NCBI RefSeq assembly: GCF_009742705.1
Contig: NZ_WPCU01000007.1
Location: 51,999 to 115,998 of the forward strand
DNA: 64,000 nt
DNA from: Auraticoccus cholistanensis
GTDB lineage: Bacteria > Actinomycetota > Actinomycetes > Propionibacteriales > Propionibacteriaceae
Direction: 5' to 3'
The notes under the pieces were generated by a model. The model was not told the DNA's origin and made no database searches. It worked only from the letters and a program-made list of their open reading frames with translations. Below are positions 8,291 to 17,017 of the stretch, piece by piece. The position numbers and the translations under genes are program-made. The first letter of the stretch is position 1. Each line of letters opens with the position of its first letter.

Positions 8291-9264
8291 ATGACCGAGA
8301 CGACGCCCCTGCCGGCCGACGAGCCCCAGCCCGTGGTCAGCGTGCGGGGCCTGTGCAAGTCCTACGGCGGCCGGCGCGTGGTGGACCAGCTCGACCTCGA
8401 GGTCCACCCCGGCGAGGTCGTCGGCCTGATCGGTGCGAACGGCGCGGGCAAGACCACCGCGGTGGAGTGCCTGCAGGGGCTGCGGCGCCCCGACGCCGGG
8501 CACCTCCGGGTGCTGGGTCTGGACCCCGTCCGCGACGCGGACCGGCTGCGCCCGCAGATCGGCAGCCAGCTGCAGAGCGCCGGGCTGCCGGATCGGCTGC
8601 GGGTCTCGGAGGCGGTCTCGCTGTTCGCCCGGACCACCTCCGCCCGCCACGAGCTGCTGCTGGAGCGGTTCGGGCTCGCGCACCGCCGTCGGACGCCGTT
8701 CGGCGGGCTGAGCGGCGGCGAGCGCCAGCGGCTGTTCCTCGCGCTCGCCCTGCTCGAGGACCCCCGGCTGGTCGTCCTGGACGAGCTGACGCAGGGGCTG
8801 GACCCGGCGGCCCGGCGCGAGGTCTGGGCGGCGGTGGACCAGCTGCGCGGCACCGGCACCACGGTGCTGCTGGTGACCCACGAGCTGGCCGATGCCCAGG
8901 CGCTGTGCAGCCGCGTGGTCGCGATGCGCGCGGGCCGGGTGCTGGACCAGGGCACACCGGCGGAGCTGGTGGCCCGCCACGCAGGGGAGGCGACGGTGCG
9001 GTTCGCCCTCCCCGCCGCCGACGACGGCACCACCGCGAGCGCCCTGCAGCAGCTCAACTGCCCGGGGTGCAGTCGGTCACCCGGAGCCGGGAGCGCGTGG
9101 TCGTCCGCGGCAGCCGCGCGGTGGTCGCCCACGTCGGCGCCTGGCTGGTGGCCCGGGCCGAGCCGGTCCCGCCCGACCTCGAGGTGGACCTCCCCGACCT
9201 GGAGGCCGCCCTGCTCACCCTGCTCGAACAGCCCGACGACGCCCTGGCCGGAGCCGCCTCGTGA
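8291..9264 (+). CDS. ABC transporter ATP-binding protein (ABC-2 exporter type), apparent -1 frameshift near the 3' end
   Basis: The nucleotide-binding domain is complete: Walker A GANGAGKTT, signature LSGGERQRLFLAL, Walker B VVLDELTQGLDP and the switch His in VTHE. After about residue 255 the frame breaks at roughly 9054-9060. The C-terminal tail (LPGVQSVTRSRERVVV onward) continues in the -1 frame and stops at 9264 in a GTGA overlap with the permease gene. One missing C in CTCAACTGCCC would restore the frame, so a base-call error is likely; a real mutation is possible. The ATG at 8291 gives a normal N-terminus. An in-frame GTG at 8198 with AGGAGG would add 31 low-complexity residues. Confidence 0.85.
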
Positions 9265-10061
9265 CCACCCCGCCCGCCGGCACCACGCCAGCCGCACCCC
9301 CGTCCTCCCGGAGCGCGCCGATCGGCACCCGTTCGGTGCTGCGGCGGCTGCTGCGCTCGGAGCTGCGCCTGGTCGCCCGGGACCCGTTCACGCTGACCTT
9401 CACCCTCGCCTTCCCGATCCTGTGCATGGTCGTGGTGGGCAGCGCCTTCGGCAGCGAACCGGCGCACGGGTTCCCGATCAACCCCTCGCACTGGTACATC
9501 GCCTCCTACTTCACCGTGATGATCGGGGCGACCGGGCTGACCATGCTGCCGGTCCACATCGCCTCCTACCGCGAGCGCGGCGTGCTGCGCCGCTTCGCCG
9601 CCGCCGGCTTCCCGCGGTGGTCCTTCGCGCTGGCCGAGCTGGCCCTCGGGCTGCTGGCCGTGGCCGTCGCCGGCGTCGCGCTGCTGCTGGTCGCCGCACC
9701 GGTCCACGGCATCCCCCCGGTCCAGGACCCGGTGCGGGTGGCCGCGGGGGTGCTGGTCGCGGCGGTGGCCTTCGTCAGCACCGGCGTGCTGCTCGGCACC
9801 CTGCTGCCGTCGGCGCGGGCGGCCCAGGCCGTGGGGCTGCTGCTGTACTTCCCCTCGCTGCTGCTCGGCGTCGGCGGCCCGCCGACGTTCGTCATGCCAC
9901 CGGGGCTCCGCACGGTCGCGGAGCACCTGCCGCTGGCGCTGGCCAACCAGGCCATCCGCGACCCGTGGCTGGGACTGGGCACCGGCACCGTGCCGCTGCT
10001 GCTGGTCACGGCGATGGCCGTCGTGGCCACCCTGCTCGCCGCCCGCCGGAGCGCGCTGTGA
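9261..10061 (+). CDS. ABC-2 type transporter permease
   Basis: A 266-residue membrane protein with about six helices and the ABC-2 layout: a cytoplasmic N-terminus, an RRLLRSELRLVARDPFT amphipathic entry helix, then LTFTLAFPILCMVVVG. A second cytoplasmic loop holds YRERGVLRRFAAAGF, the usual coupling-helix region. It starts with GTG inside the ATPase stop and ends inside the kinase start. It is the presumed export channel partnering the preceding ATPase. The substrate is unknown, but linkage to a DesK/LiaS-like kinase points to drug or envelope-stress efflux. Confidence 0.88.
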   Translation: MTTPPAGTTPAAPPSSRSAPIGTRSVLRRLLRSELRLVARDPFTLTFTLAFPILCMVVVGSAFGSEPAHGFPINPSHWYIASYFTVMIGATGLTMLPVHIASYRERGVLRRFAAAGFPRWSFALAELALGLLAVAVAGVALLLVAAPVHGIPPVQDPVRVAAGVLVAAVAFVSTGVLLGTLLPSARAAQAVGLLLYFPSLLLGVGGPPTFVMPPGLRTVAEHLPLALANQAIRDPWLGLGTGTVPLLLVTAMAVVATLLAARRSAL

Positions 10062-11164
10062 CGACCGGGTCGGCCGCCGGCACCGCGCCGGCCCGCTGGG
10101 CCGCCCCGGTCGCGCTGACCGTCCTCACGGCCGTGGGCGCGCTCGGCAGCGAGCAGCCCGGGGTCCTGGCGCCGGCCGCCGTCGGGCTGGTCTGCCTGGT
10201 GGCCACGGCGGCCGCCTGGCGCCGGCTGACCGGCCCGCGGCTGCTCGCTGCGCTCGCGGTGGTGGCGCCCGGCGTGGTCGCCGTCTGCTGGGGGGACCCG
10301 CGCGACGTCGGCTGGTTCGGCTGCTGCGTGGTGGCCGGCTGGGCGGCGCTGGCCTCCTCACCGCGGCTGGCGGTCGCCGCCGGAGCCGCGCTGGCGGCGG
10401 TCTTCGCCGCCCAGCTGGTGCTGCTCGGCCCGGAGCCGGGGTGGGTGACGTGGACGGCCGGGATCGCCTTCACCACCAGCGCCTGCGTCTTCGCCCGCCG
10501 CCAGCGCGTGGTCGTCGAGCAGCTGCACGCGGCGCAGTCGGAGCTGGCCGAGCGCACCCGGCTCGACGAGCGCCACCGGATCGCCGGTGAGATGCACGAC
10601 GTGGTCGGGCACGCGCTGACGGTGACGCTGCTGCACCTCGGCAGCGCCCGGCTCTCCCTCGACGACGACCTCGACCGCGTCCGCAGCTCGCTGGCCGAGG
10701 CCGAGCGGGCGGCCCGCGCCAGCCTGGACGACGTCCGGGCGGCGGTCGCCCTGCTGCGCGCCCCCGCCCCGCCGGGGGCGGCGTCCGCGCCGCCGACCCC
10801 GACCGCGGCCGACATCACCGGCCTGGTCGAGTCCTTCCGGCGGACCGGGACGCCGGTGGAGGTGCAGGTCCGCGGGGACCTGGCGGCGCTGGGCGCCAAC
10901 CGGGGGCTGGCCGCCTACCGGATCGTGCAGGAGTCGCTGACCAACGCCGCCCGGCACGGGGACGGCTCGCCGATCACCGTGCGGCTGGACACCGCCGCCG
11001 ACCGCACCACGATCACGGTCCGCAGCGGTGCCGCCGCGCCCTCCCCGCAGCCGGCCGGGACCGGGCTCACCGCGATGCGGGAACGCGCCGAGGCGCTCGG
11101 CGGGCAGCTCGTCGCCGGTCCCGCCACCGGCGGCTGGCGGGTCGAGGCGGTGCTGCCCGCGTGA
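10058..11164 (+). CDS. Sensor histidine kinase (DesK/NarL-pair type, HisKA_3)
   Basis: A 368-residue kinase. About five membrane helices occupy residues 15-145 with little extracellular material, followed by a dimerisation/phosphoacceptor helix with RIAGEMHDVVGHAL (His180). The ATP-binding domain contains AAYRIVQESLTNAARHG (N-box) and GTGLTAMRERAEALGG (G-box). It overlaps the permease stop (GTGA) and the response-regulator start (GTGA). An intramembrane-sensing kinase encoded with an ABC exporter usually senses a membrane-active compound or the transporter itself. Confidence 0.9.
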   Translation: MTTGSAAGTAPARWAAPVALTVLTAVGALGSEQPGVLAPAAVGLVCLVATAAAWRRLTGPRLLAALAVVAPGVVAVCWGDPRDVGWFGCCVVAGWAALASSPRLAVAAGAALAAVFAAQLVLLGPEPGWVTWTAGIAFTTSACVFARRQRVVVEQLHAAQSELAERTRLDERHRIAGEMHDVVGHALTVTLLHLGSARLSLDDDLDRVRSSLAEAERAARASLDDVRAAVALLRAPAPPGAASAPPTPTAADITGLVESFRRTGTPVEVQVRGDLAALGANRGLAAYRIVQESLTNAARHGDGSPITVRLDTAADRTTITVRSGAAAPSPQPAGTGLTAMRERAEALGGQLVAGPATGGWRVEAVLPA

Positions 11165-11835
11165 GCCGCGGCGACCTCGTCGAGGTGGTGGTGGTCGACG
11201 ACCAGGAGCTGGTCCGCGCGGGGCTGCGGGGCATCCTGCGCGAGCGGTACGGCTTCAGCGTGGTGGCCGAGCTGGGCGACGGCACCGACGTCGTGGCCAC
11301 CGTGGGCCGGCTCGCGCCCGCCGTGGTGGTGATGGACGTCCGGATGCCCCACGTCGACGGGGTGGCGGCCACCCGGGCGCTGCGTGCGGTGGCCGACGCG
11401 CCGCCCGTGCTGGTGCTGACCACCTTCGACGACGAGGCGGTGCTGGCCGGGGCGCTGCGTGCCGGGGCGGCGGGCTTCCTGCTCAAGGGCGCCCCGGCGG
11501 AGGACCTGCAGCGGGCGGTCCGCACCGTGGCCGCGGGCGGTGCCTGGCTGGACCCCGCGGTCACCGCCCGGGTGCTGGCGACCTACCGCGACGGCTCGGC
11601 GCCGGTGCGCCCGGGCGCGCAGGTGGACCTGCTCACCCCCCGGGAGCGGGAGGTGCTGGCGCTCGCCGGGGCCGGGCTGTCCAACGCCGAGATCGCCGCC
11701 GAGCTGGTTCTGGGCGAGGGCACGGTGAAGACGCACATCAGCCACGTCTTCACCAAGCTCGGGCTGCGCGACCGCGCCGCCGCGGTGGTCTTCGCCTTCG
11801 ACCACGGGCTGGTCCGCCCGGGGGAGCCCCGCTGA
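11161..11835 (+). CDS. Response regulator, LuxR/NarL family
   Basis: A 224-residue regulator. The receiver domain has acidic residues VVVVDDQE, the phospho-acceptor Asp59 in VVVMDVRMP, and Lys in FLLKGAP. A LuxR helix-turn-helix follows (LTPREREVLALAGAGLSNAEIA ... GTVKTHISHVFTKLGLRDR). It is the last gene of the four-gene run beginning at 8291. It most likely controls that operon itself. No direct-repeat site was obvious upstream of 8132. Confidence 0.92.
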   Translation: MSRGDLVEVVVVDDQELVRAGLRGILRERYGFSVVAELGDGTDVVATVGRLAPAVVVMDVRMPHVDGVAATRALRAVADAPPVLVLTTFDDEAVLAGALRAGAAGFLLKGAPAEDLQRAVRTVAAGGAWLDPAVTARVLATYRDGSAPVRPGAQVDLLTPREREVLALAGAGLSNAEIAAELVLGEGTVKTHISHVFTKLGLRDRAAAVVFAFDHGLVRPGEPR

Positions 11836-11881
11836 CGGTGTCCCCGGACTGGGACGTGCGCGTCCGGGTCGGTGGTGCCGC

Positions 11882-11895
11882 TAGATTTCGCGCCA
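11882..11895 (+). promoter_or_regulatory. Leaderless promoter of pyruvate carboxylase
   Basis: TAGATT at 11882-11887 is followed by exactly 7 nt and then the ATG at 11895, so the transcript should begin at the start codon. No Shine-Dalgarno sequence is present, consistent with leaderless translation. Confidence 0.55.
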
Positions 11896-14800
11896 TGTTC
11901 GCCAAGGTGCTCGTCGCTAACCGTGGAGAGATCGCCGTCCGCGCCTTCCGTGCCGCCTACGAGCTGGGCGCCCGCACCGTGGCGGTCTTCGCCCACGAGG
12001 ACCGCAACGCCGTGCACCGGATCAAGGCCGACGAGGCCTACCAGATCGGGCAGGAGGGCCACCCGGTCCGGGCCTACCTCGACATCGACGAGATCATCCG
12101 GGCGGCGAAGCGCAGCGGCGCCGACGCGATCTACCCCGGCTACGGCTTCCTGTCGGAGAACCCCGGCCTGGCCGAGGCCTGCGCGGCCAACGGGCTGACC
12201 TTCATCGGCCCGCCGGCCGAGGTGCTGCGGCTCGCCGGCAACAAGGTGCGTGCGCTGGGCGCGGCCCGCGCCGCGGGGATCCCCACGCTGAGGTCCTGCG
12301 AGCCCTCCGACGACGTGGACACCCTGGTGGCTGCCGCGGAGGACATCGGCTTCCCGGTCTTCGTCAAGGCCGTCGCCGGCGGCGGTGGCCGCGGCATGCG
12401 CCGGGTGGACGCCCCCGAGCAGCTGCGCGAGGCGCTGCAGGCGGCGATGCGCGAGGCCGAGAGCGCCTTCGGCGACCCCACCTGCTTCATCGAGCAGGCG
12501 GTGGGACGCCCCCGCCACATCGAGGTGCAGATCCTGGCCGACGGCCAGGGCGAGGTGATGCACCTGTTCGAGCGCGACTGCTCGATCCAGCGCCGCCACC
12601 AGAAGGTCATCGAGATCGCACCGGCCCCGCACATCTCGCCCGAGCTGCGCGAGGCGCTGTGCCGCGACGCGGTCACCTTCGCCCGCTCGATCGGCTACTC
12701 CTGCGCCGGCACGGTGGAGTTCCTCGTCGAGACCGAGGGCGAGCGCGCCGGCCAGCACGTGTTCATCGAGATGAACCCGCGGATCCAGGTCGAGCACACC
12801 GTCACCGAGGAGATCACCGACGTCGACCTCGTGCAGTCCCAGATGCGGATCGCGGCGGGGGAGACCCTCGCCGACCTGGGTCTGGACCAGGCCTCGGTGC
12901 GGATCAACGGGGCCGCGCTGCAGTGCCGCATCACCACCGAGGACCCCGCCAACGGGTTCCGCCCCGACACCGGCACCATCACCGCCTACCGCTCCGCCGG
13001 CGGTGCGGGCGTCCGGCTCGACGGCGGCACCGCCGACACCGGCGCCGAGATCAGCGCCCACTTCGACTCCATGCTGGTCAAGCTGACCTGCCGCGGCCGC
13101 ACCTTCGAGACCGCGGTGGCGCGGGCGCGACGGGCGCTGGCGGAGTTCCGCATCCGCGGCGTCAGCACCAACATCCCCTTCCTGCAGGCCGTGCTCGACG
13201 ACCCCGACTTCATCGCCGGCGACGTCTCCACCGCCTTCATCGAGCAGCGTCCCGGGCTGCTGACCACGAACGTCCCCGCCGACCGCGGCACCAAGCTGCT
13301 GCGCTGGCTGGCCGAGGTCACGGTCAACCAGCCGCACGGCCAGCCCGCGACCTGGCTCGACCCGCGCGAGAAGCGCCCTGCCGGGGTCGACCTCAGCCAC
13401 CCCTCGCCGGCCGGCTCCCGGCAGCGGCTGCTCGAGCTGGGCCCGGAGGGGTTCGCCGCCGACCTGCGCAACCGCACCTCGCTGGAGGTCACCGACACCA
13501 CCTTCCGCGACGCCCACCAGTCGCTGCTGGCGACCCGGGTGCGGACCAAGGACCTGCTGCGGATCGCCCCCTACGTGGGCCGGATGACGCCGGAGCTGCT
13601 GTCGGTGGAGTGCTGGGGCGGGGCGACCTACGACGTCGCGCTGCGCTTCCTCAACGAGGACCCCTGGGAGCGGCTGGCCACGCTGCGGCACAACATGCCG
13701 GGGCTGGCCCTGCAGATGCTGCTGCGGGGACGCAACACCGTGGGCTACACCCCCTACCCGACCAAGGTCACCACCTCCTTCGTCGACGAGGCGGCCCGCA
13801 CCGGCATCGACATCTTCCGGATCTTCGACGCCCTCAACGACGTCGAGCAGATGCGTCCGGCGATCGAGGCGGTGCGGGAGACGGGCACCACGGTGGCCGA
13901 GGTCGCGCTGTGCTACTCCGGCGACCTGAGCAACCCCGGCGAGGACCTCTACACCCTCGACTACTACCTGCGGCTGGCCGAGCAGTGCGTCGAGGCCGGG
14001 GCCCACGTGCTCGCGATCAAGGACATGGCCGGGCTGCTGCGCCCGCCGGCGGCCCGGACGCTGGTCACGGCGCTGCGGCAGAACTTCGACCTGCCGGTGC
14101 ACCTGCACACCCACGACACCGCCGGCGGCCAGCTGGCCACCCTGCTCGCCGCGGCGGAGGCCGGCGTGGACGCGGTGGACGTGGCCAGCGCCCCGATGTC
14201 GTCCACCACCAGCCAGCCGCCGGCCTCCGCGCTGGTGGCGGCGATGCAGCACACCGAGCGGGCCACCAACCTCGACCTGCGCGCGGTGATGGACCTCGAG
14301 CCCTACTGGGAGGCCGTCCGCCGGCTCTACGCGCCCTTCGAGTCCGGGCTGCCCAGCCCGACCGGGCGCGTCTACGACCACGAGATCCCGGGCGGGCAGC
14401 TGTCGAACCTGCGACAGCAGGCCATCGCGCTGGGGCTGGCGGACAAGTTCGAGCAGATCGAGGCGATGTACGCCGCGGCCAACACGCTGCTCGGCCGGCC
14501 CACCAAGGTGACGCCCTCGTCGAAGGTGGTGGGCGACCTGGCCCTGCACCTGGTGGCGGTGGGTGCCGACCCGCAGGAGTTCGCCGAGAACCCGCAGAAC
14601 TACGACGTCCCCGACTCCGTGGTCGGCTTCCTCTCCGGCGAGCTGGGCGACCCGCCCGGCGGCTGGCCCGAGCCCTTCCGCAGCCGGGCGCTGCAGGGCC
14701 GCACCGTCAAGGTGCGCACCGAGGAGCTCGCCGAGGAGGACTCCGCGGCCCTCGACGTCCCCGGACGGGAGCGGCAGTCGACGCTCAACCGGCTGCTCTT

Positions 14801-15302
14801 CCCCGGTCCCACCAAGGACTTCACGCAGGCCCGCGAGACCTACGGCGACGTCGGCCGGCTCGACACCCTGGACTACCTGTTCGGGCTGCGCCCGGAGACC
14901 GAGACCACGGTCCCGCTGGGCAAGGGCGTGCACCTGATCCTCGGCCTGGAGGCCATCAGCGCCGCGGACGAGAAGGGCATGCGGACGGTGATGTGCACCA
15001 TCAACGGCCAGCTCCGCCCGGTCCGGGTGCGCGACCACTCGGTGAAGGTCGAGGCCAAGGCCGCCGAGCGCGCCGACTCCGGCAACCCCGGCCACGTCGC
15101 CGCCCCGTTCGCGGGCGTGGTGACGGTCACCGTCGAGGAGGGTGCGCGGGTCGAGGCCGGCGGGTCGGTCGCCACCATCGAGGCGATGAAGATGGAGGCC
15201 GCCATCACCTCGCCGGTGGCGGGCACCGTGGAGCGGATCGCGCTGCACGGCGTCCAGTCGGTCGAGGGTGGCGACCTGGTGCTGGTGGTCCGGCCCGGCT
15301 GA
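11895..15302 (+). CDS. pyc: Pyruvate carboxylase
   Basis: A 1135-residue single-chain pyruvate carboxylase of normal length. Domains in order: biotin carboxylase (residues 1 to about 450, with VLVANRGEIAVRAFR, the ATP-grasp GGGGRGMR loop and EMNPRIQVEH); carboxyltransferase TIM barrel (about 530-790, DTTFRDAHQSLLATR and metal-site HLHTHDT); a conserved PYC/OADA region; and a C-terminal biotinyl domain with EAMKMEA, biotin on Lys1099. It carboxylates pyruvate to oxaloacetate, the anaplerotic step. It is leaderless and monocistronic, with udgX 17 bp downstream. Confidence 0.97.
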   Translation: MFAKVLVANRGEIAVRAFRAAYELGARTVAVFAHEDRNAVHRIKADEAYQIGQEGHPVRAYLDIDEIIRAAKRSGADAIYPGYGFLSENPGLAEACAANGLTFIGPPAEVLRLAGNKVRALGAARAAGIPTLRSCEPSDDVDTLVAAAEDIGFPVFVKAVAGGGGRGMRRVDAPEQLREALQAAMREAESAFGDPTCFIEQAVGRPRHIEVQILADGQGEVMHLFERDCSIQRRHQKVIEIAPAPHISPELREALCRDAVTFARSIGYSCAGTVEFLVETEGERAGQHVFIEMNPRIQVEHTVTEEITDVDLVQSQMRIAAGETLADLGLDQASVRINGAALQCRITTEDPANGFRPDTGTITAYRSAGGAGVRLDGGTADTGAEISAHFDSMLVKLTCRGRTFETAVARARRALAEFRIRGVSTNIPFLQAVLDDPDFIAGDVSTAFIEQRPGLLTTNVPADRGTKLLRWLAEVTVNQPHGQPATWLDPREKRPAGVDLSHPSPAGSRQRLLELGPEGFAADLRNRTSLEVTDTTFRDAHQSLLATRVRTKDLLRIAPYVGRMTPELLSVECWGGATYDVALRFLNEDPWERLATLRHNMPGLALQMLLRGRNTVGYTPYPTKVTTSFVDEAARTGIDIFRIFDALNDVEQMRPAIEAVRETGTTVAEVALCYSGDLSNPGEDLYTLDYYLRLAEQCVEAGAHVLAIKDMAGLLRPPAARTLVTALRQNFDLPVHLHTHDTAGGQLATLLAAAEAGVDAVDVASAPMSSTTSQPPASALVAAMQHTERATNLDLRAVMDLEPYWEAVRRLYAPFESGLPSPTGRVYDHEIPGGQLSNLRQQAIALGLADKFEQIEAMYAAANTLLGRPTKVTPSSKVVGDLALHLVAVGADPQEFAENPQNYDVPDSVVGFLSGELGDPPGGWPEPFRSRALQGRTVKVRTEELAEEDSAALDVPGRERQSTLNRLLFPGPTKDFTQARETYGDVGRLDTLDYLFGLRPETETTVPLGKGVHLILGLEAISAADEKGMRTVMCTINGQLRPVRVRDHSVKVEAKAAERADSGNPGHVAAPFAGVVTVTVEEGARVEAGGSVATIEAMKMEAAITSPVAGTVERIALHGVQSVEGGDLVLVVRPG

Positions 15303-15319
15303 CCGGGTAGGCAGCAGGC

Positions 15320-15929
15320 ATGAGCGACGCCTCCGCCTGGGTGCCCGACCGTCCGACCGTGCCGCGGCTGCGGCAGGCCGCCCACGGCTGCCGCGGCTGC
15401 GAGCTGTGGGAGGACGCCACCGACGTGGTGTTCTCCGTCGGCGACCCCGAGGCGGCGATGCTGCTGGTGGGGGAGCAGCCCGGCGACCAGGAGGACCGGG
15501 CCCAGACGCCCTTCGTCGGACCGGCCGGACGGGTGCTCGACCAGGCGCTGGAGGCCGCCTCCGTGCGTCGCGAGGACGTCTACCTGACCAACGCGGTGAA
15601 GCACTTCCGGCACACCCAGCGGGGCAAGCGGCGGATCCACCAGAAGCCCGAGCTGCGGCACCTGGTGGCCTGCCACCCCTGGCTCGAGGCCGAGCTGGAG
15701 GTCGTCGCGCCCGAGGTGGTGGTCTGCCGCGGGACGGGCGGTGCTGGGCCGCACGGTCCGCATCGGGGCCGAACGGGGCCGTCCGGTCACCGACCGCGAC
15801 GGTCCGCCGGTGGTCATCACCAGCCACCCGTCCGCCCTGCTGCGGCTCCGGGGCCGCGGCGGCTACGACGAGGCCTTCGAGGCGCTCGTGGCCGACCTGC
15901 GCACCGCCGCGGGCCTCGTCTCCGCCTGA
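15320..15929 (+). pseudogene. udgX: UdgX-type uracil-DNA glycosylase, frame broken by a small deletion
   Basis: The first 136 residues match family-4-like UdgX: GEQPGDQED (Fe-S/uracil pocket motif), TPFVGPAGRVLDQAL, TNAVKHF, and above all the KRRIH loop at residues 103-107. The loop His covalently traps uracil in the characterised mycobacterial enzyme. After EVVVC (15727) the reading frame is lost, and the remainder (VLGRTVRIGAERGRPV, then HPSALLRLRG) continues in another frame from about 15738 to the stop at 15929. Only about 13 nt lie where some 24 are expected for the usual LGATAARA segment. This suggests an 11-nt deletion, either real or an assembly collapse. Confidence 0.82.
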
Positions 15930-15945
15930 CGGGCGTCCGGCCCGC

Positions 15946-16920
15946 TCAGCCGGACGGCTGCTGCTGGGCCCGGCGGACGGCCTCGGCCTCCTTGGCCAGC
16001 GCCTGGCGCAGCCGGCGCTCGGCCTCCCGGCGGGCCTGCACCGCCTCGCGGACCCGCTTGTCGCGGCGCACGGACTCATCGACCAGCGGCGTCGGCTCCG
16101 TCCCGGCCGGCGGCGGCTGCGAGGCGCCGCGCCGTTCCAGGTAGCGCTCGACCCCGTCGAGCATCAGACCGAGGCCGAACTCGAAGTCCGAGCCGTCCTC
16201 GGAGACCGCCGACATGGCCTCACCCAGGTACACCCCCGACTGCACCAGCGGGGCCAGGTCGGGGAAGCGCTCGGGCGTCACCAGCTCGCGGTACAGGGCC
16301 GCGACCTCGGGTGCGAACCAGGCGGGGCCCTCGCCTCCCGGCCCGCCCTCCCCGGGCTCGTCGCCGGCCAGGTCGTGCTCGAGCAGGGCGTAGGCGCGCA
16401 CCAGCGCGGTCAGCGCCAGCAGCACCCCCAGCTTCTCCTCCTGCGACAGCTCCAGCGGTCGCATCGCCCGCATGGCGAGGTCCACCACGTGCAGGTTGTT
16501 CGGCGTCATCAGCAGGGTCGGGCTGACCCTCAGCTCGACCATCCAGGGGTGGTCGCGGTAGGCGCCGAGCACCAGCAGGGCCCACTCCCGCAGCGCGCTG
16601 CGCCAGTCCTGGTCGGGCCGCTCGGCCGGCACCGGGACCGCGGCGGTGGCGTCCTGCATCAGCTGCAGCAGCTCCTCCTTGCTGGTCACGTAGCGGTAGA
16701 GCGACATGGTGGTGAAGCCCAGCGACGAGGCCACCCGGCTCATGGTGACCGCGGAGAGGCCCTCGGTGTCGGCCAGGGCGACGGCCGCCTCGACGATCCG
16801 TTCGTGGCTCAGCTCCCGCTTCGGCCCCCGCAGGGGCGAGGCGGCCATCCCCCAGGTGATGGCGACCGCGCGCGGCAGCGTGGCCTCGGGCTCGGCGTCA
16901 CGGGGACCGGTCGGCGGCAT
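15946..16920 (-). CDS. TetR family transcriptional regulator (TetR_C_1 type)
   Basis: A 324-residue repressor. The N-terminal helix-turn-helix (ELSHERIVEAAVALADTEG ... LYRYVTSKEELLQLM) is followed by a TetR/ActR-type ligand domain and an unusual charged, Arg/Glu-rich tail of about 60 residues. I place the start at ATG 16920 because TACGAT at 16928-16933 (minus) then stands 7 nt upstream, a leaderless arrangement; ATG 16929 is the alternative. It is divergent from a DrrAB-like exporter, with several palindromes between them, so it very likely represses that exporter. Confidence 0.88.
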   Translation of the reverse strand: MPPTGPRDAEPEATLPRAVAITWGMAASPLRGPKRELSHERIVEAAVALADTEGLSAVTMSRVASSLGFTTMSLYRYVTSKEELLQLMQDATAAVPVPAERPDQDWRSALREWALLVLGAYRDHPWMVELRVSPTLLMTPNNLHVVDLAMRAMRPLELSQEEKLGVLLALTALVRAYALLEHDLAGDEPGEGGPGGEGPAWFAPEVAALYRELVTPERFPDLAPLVQSGVYLGEAMSAVSEDGSDFEFGLGLMLDGVERYLERRGASQPPPAGTEPTPLVDESVRRDKRVREAVQARREAERRLRQALAKEAEAVRRAQQQPSG

Positions 16921-16949
16921 GGGGCTCATCGTAGGGCCGAGCCGCAGAA

Positions 16950-16982
16950 CTGCGTAGCGCAGAAACTGTTTAGGGCGTACGC
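16950..16982. promoter_or_regulatory. Candidate TetR operator cluster between tetR and drrAB-like genes
   Basis: Three short perfect palindromes lie in a row: CTGCGTAGCGCAG at 16950-16962, AAACTGTTT at 16963-16971 and GCGTACGC at 16975-16982. They occupy the presumed -35/-10 area of the rightward exporter transcript and lie just upstream of the leftward tetR promoter. Binding by the adjacent TetR is inference. Confidence 0.45.
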
Positions 16983-17017
16983 TGTGTGTCACGTACACAA
17001 CCCTGTCAGGAGGCACC

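Noticed and set aside
11583-16079. A 1498-codon open frame on the minus strand across pyruvate carboxylase and udgX
   Set aside because: It is the antisense shadow of GC-rich coding DNA: the sequence is Gly/His/Gln/Val-rich with no domain, and the plus strand holds an unmistakable pyruvate carboxylase.
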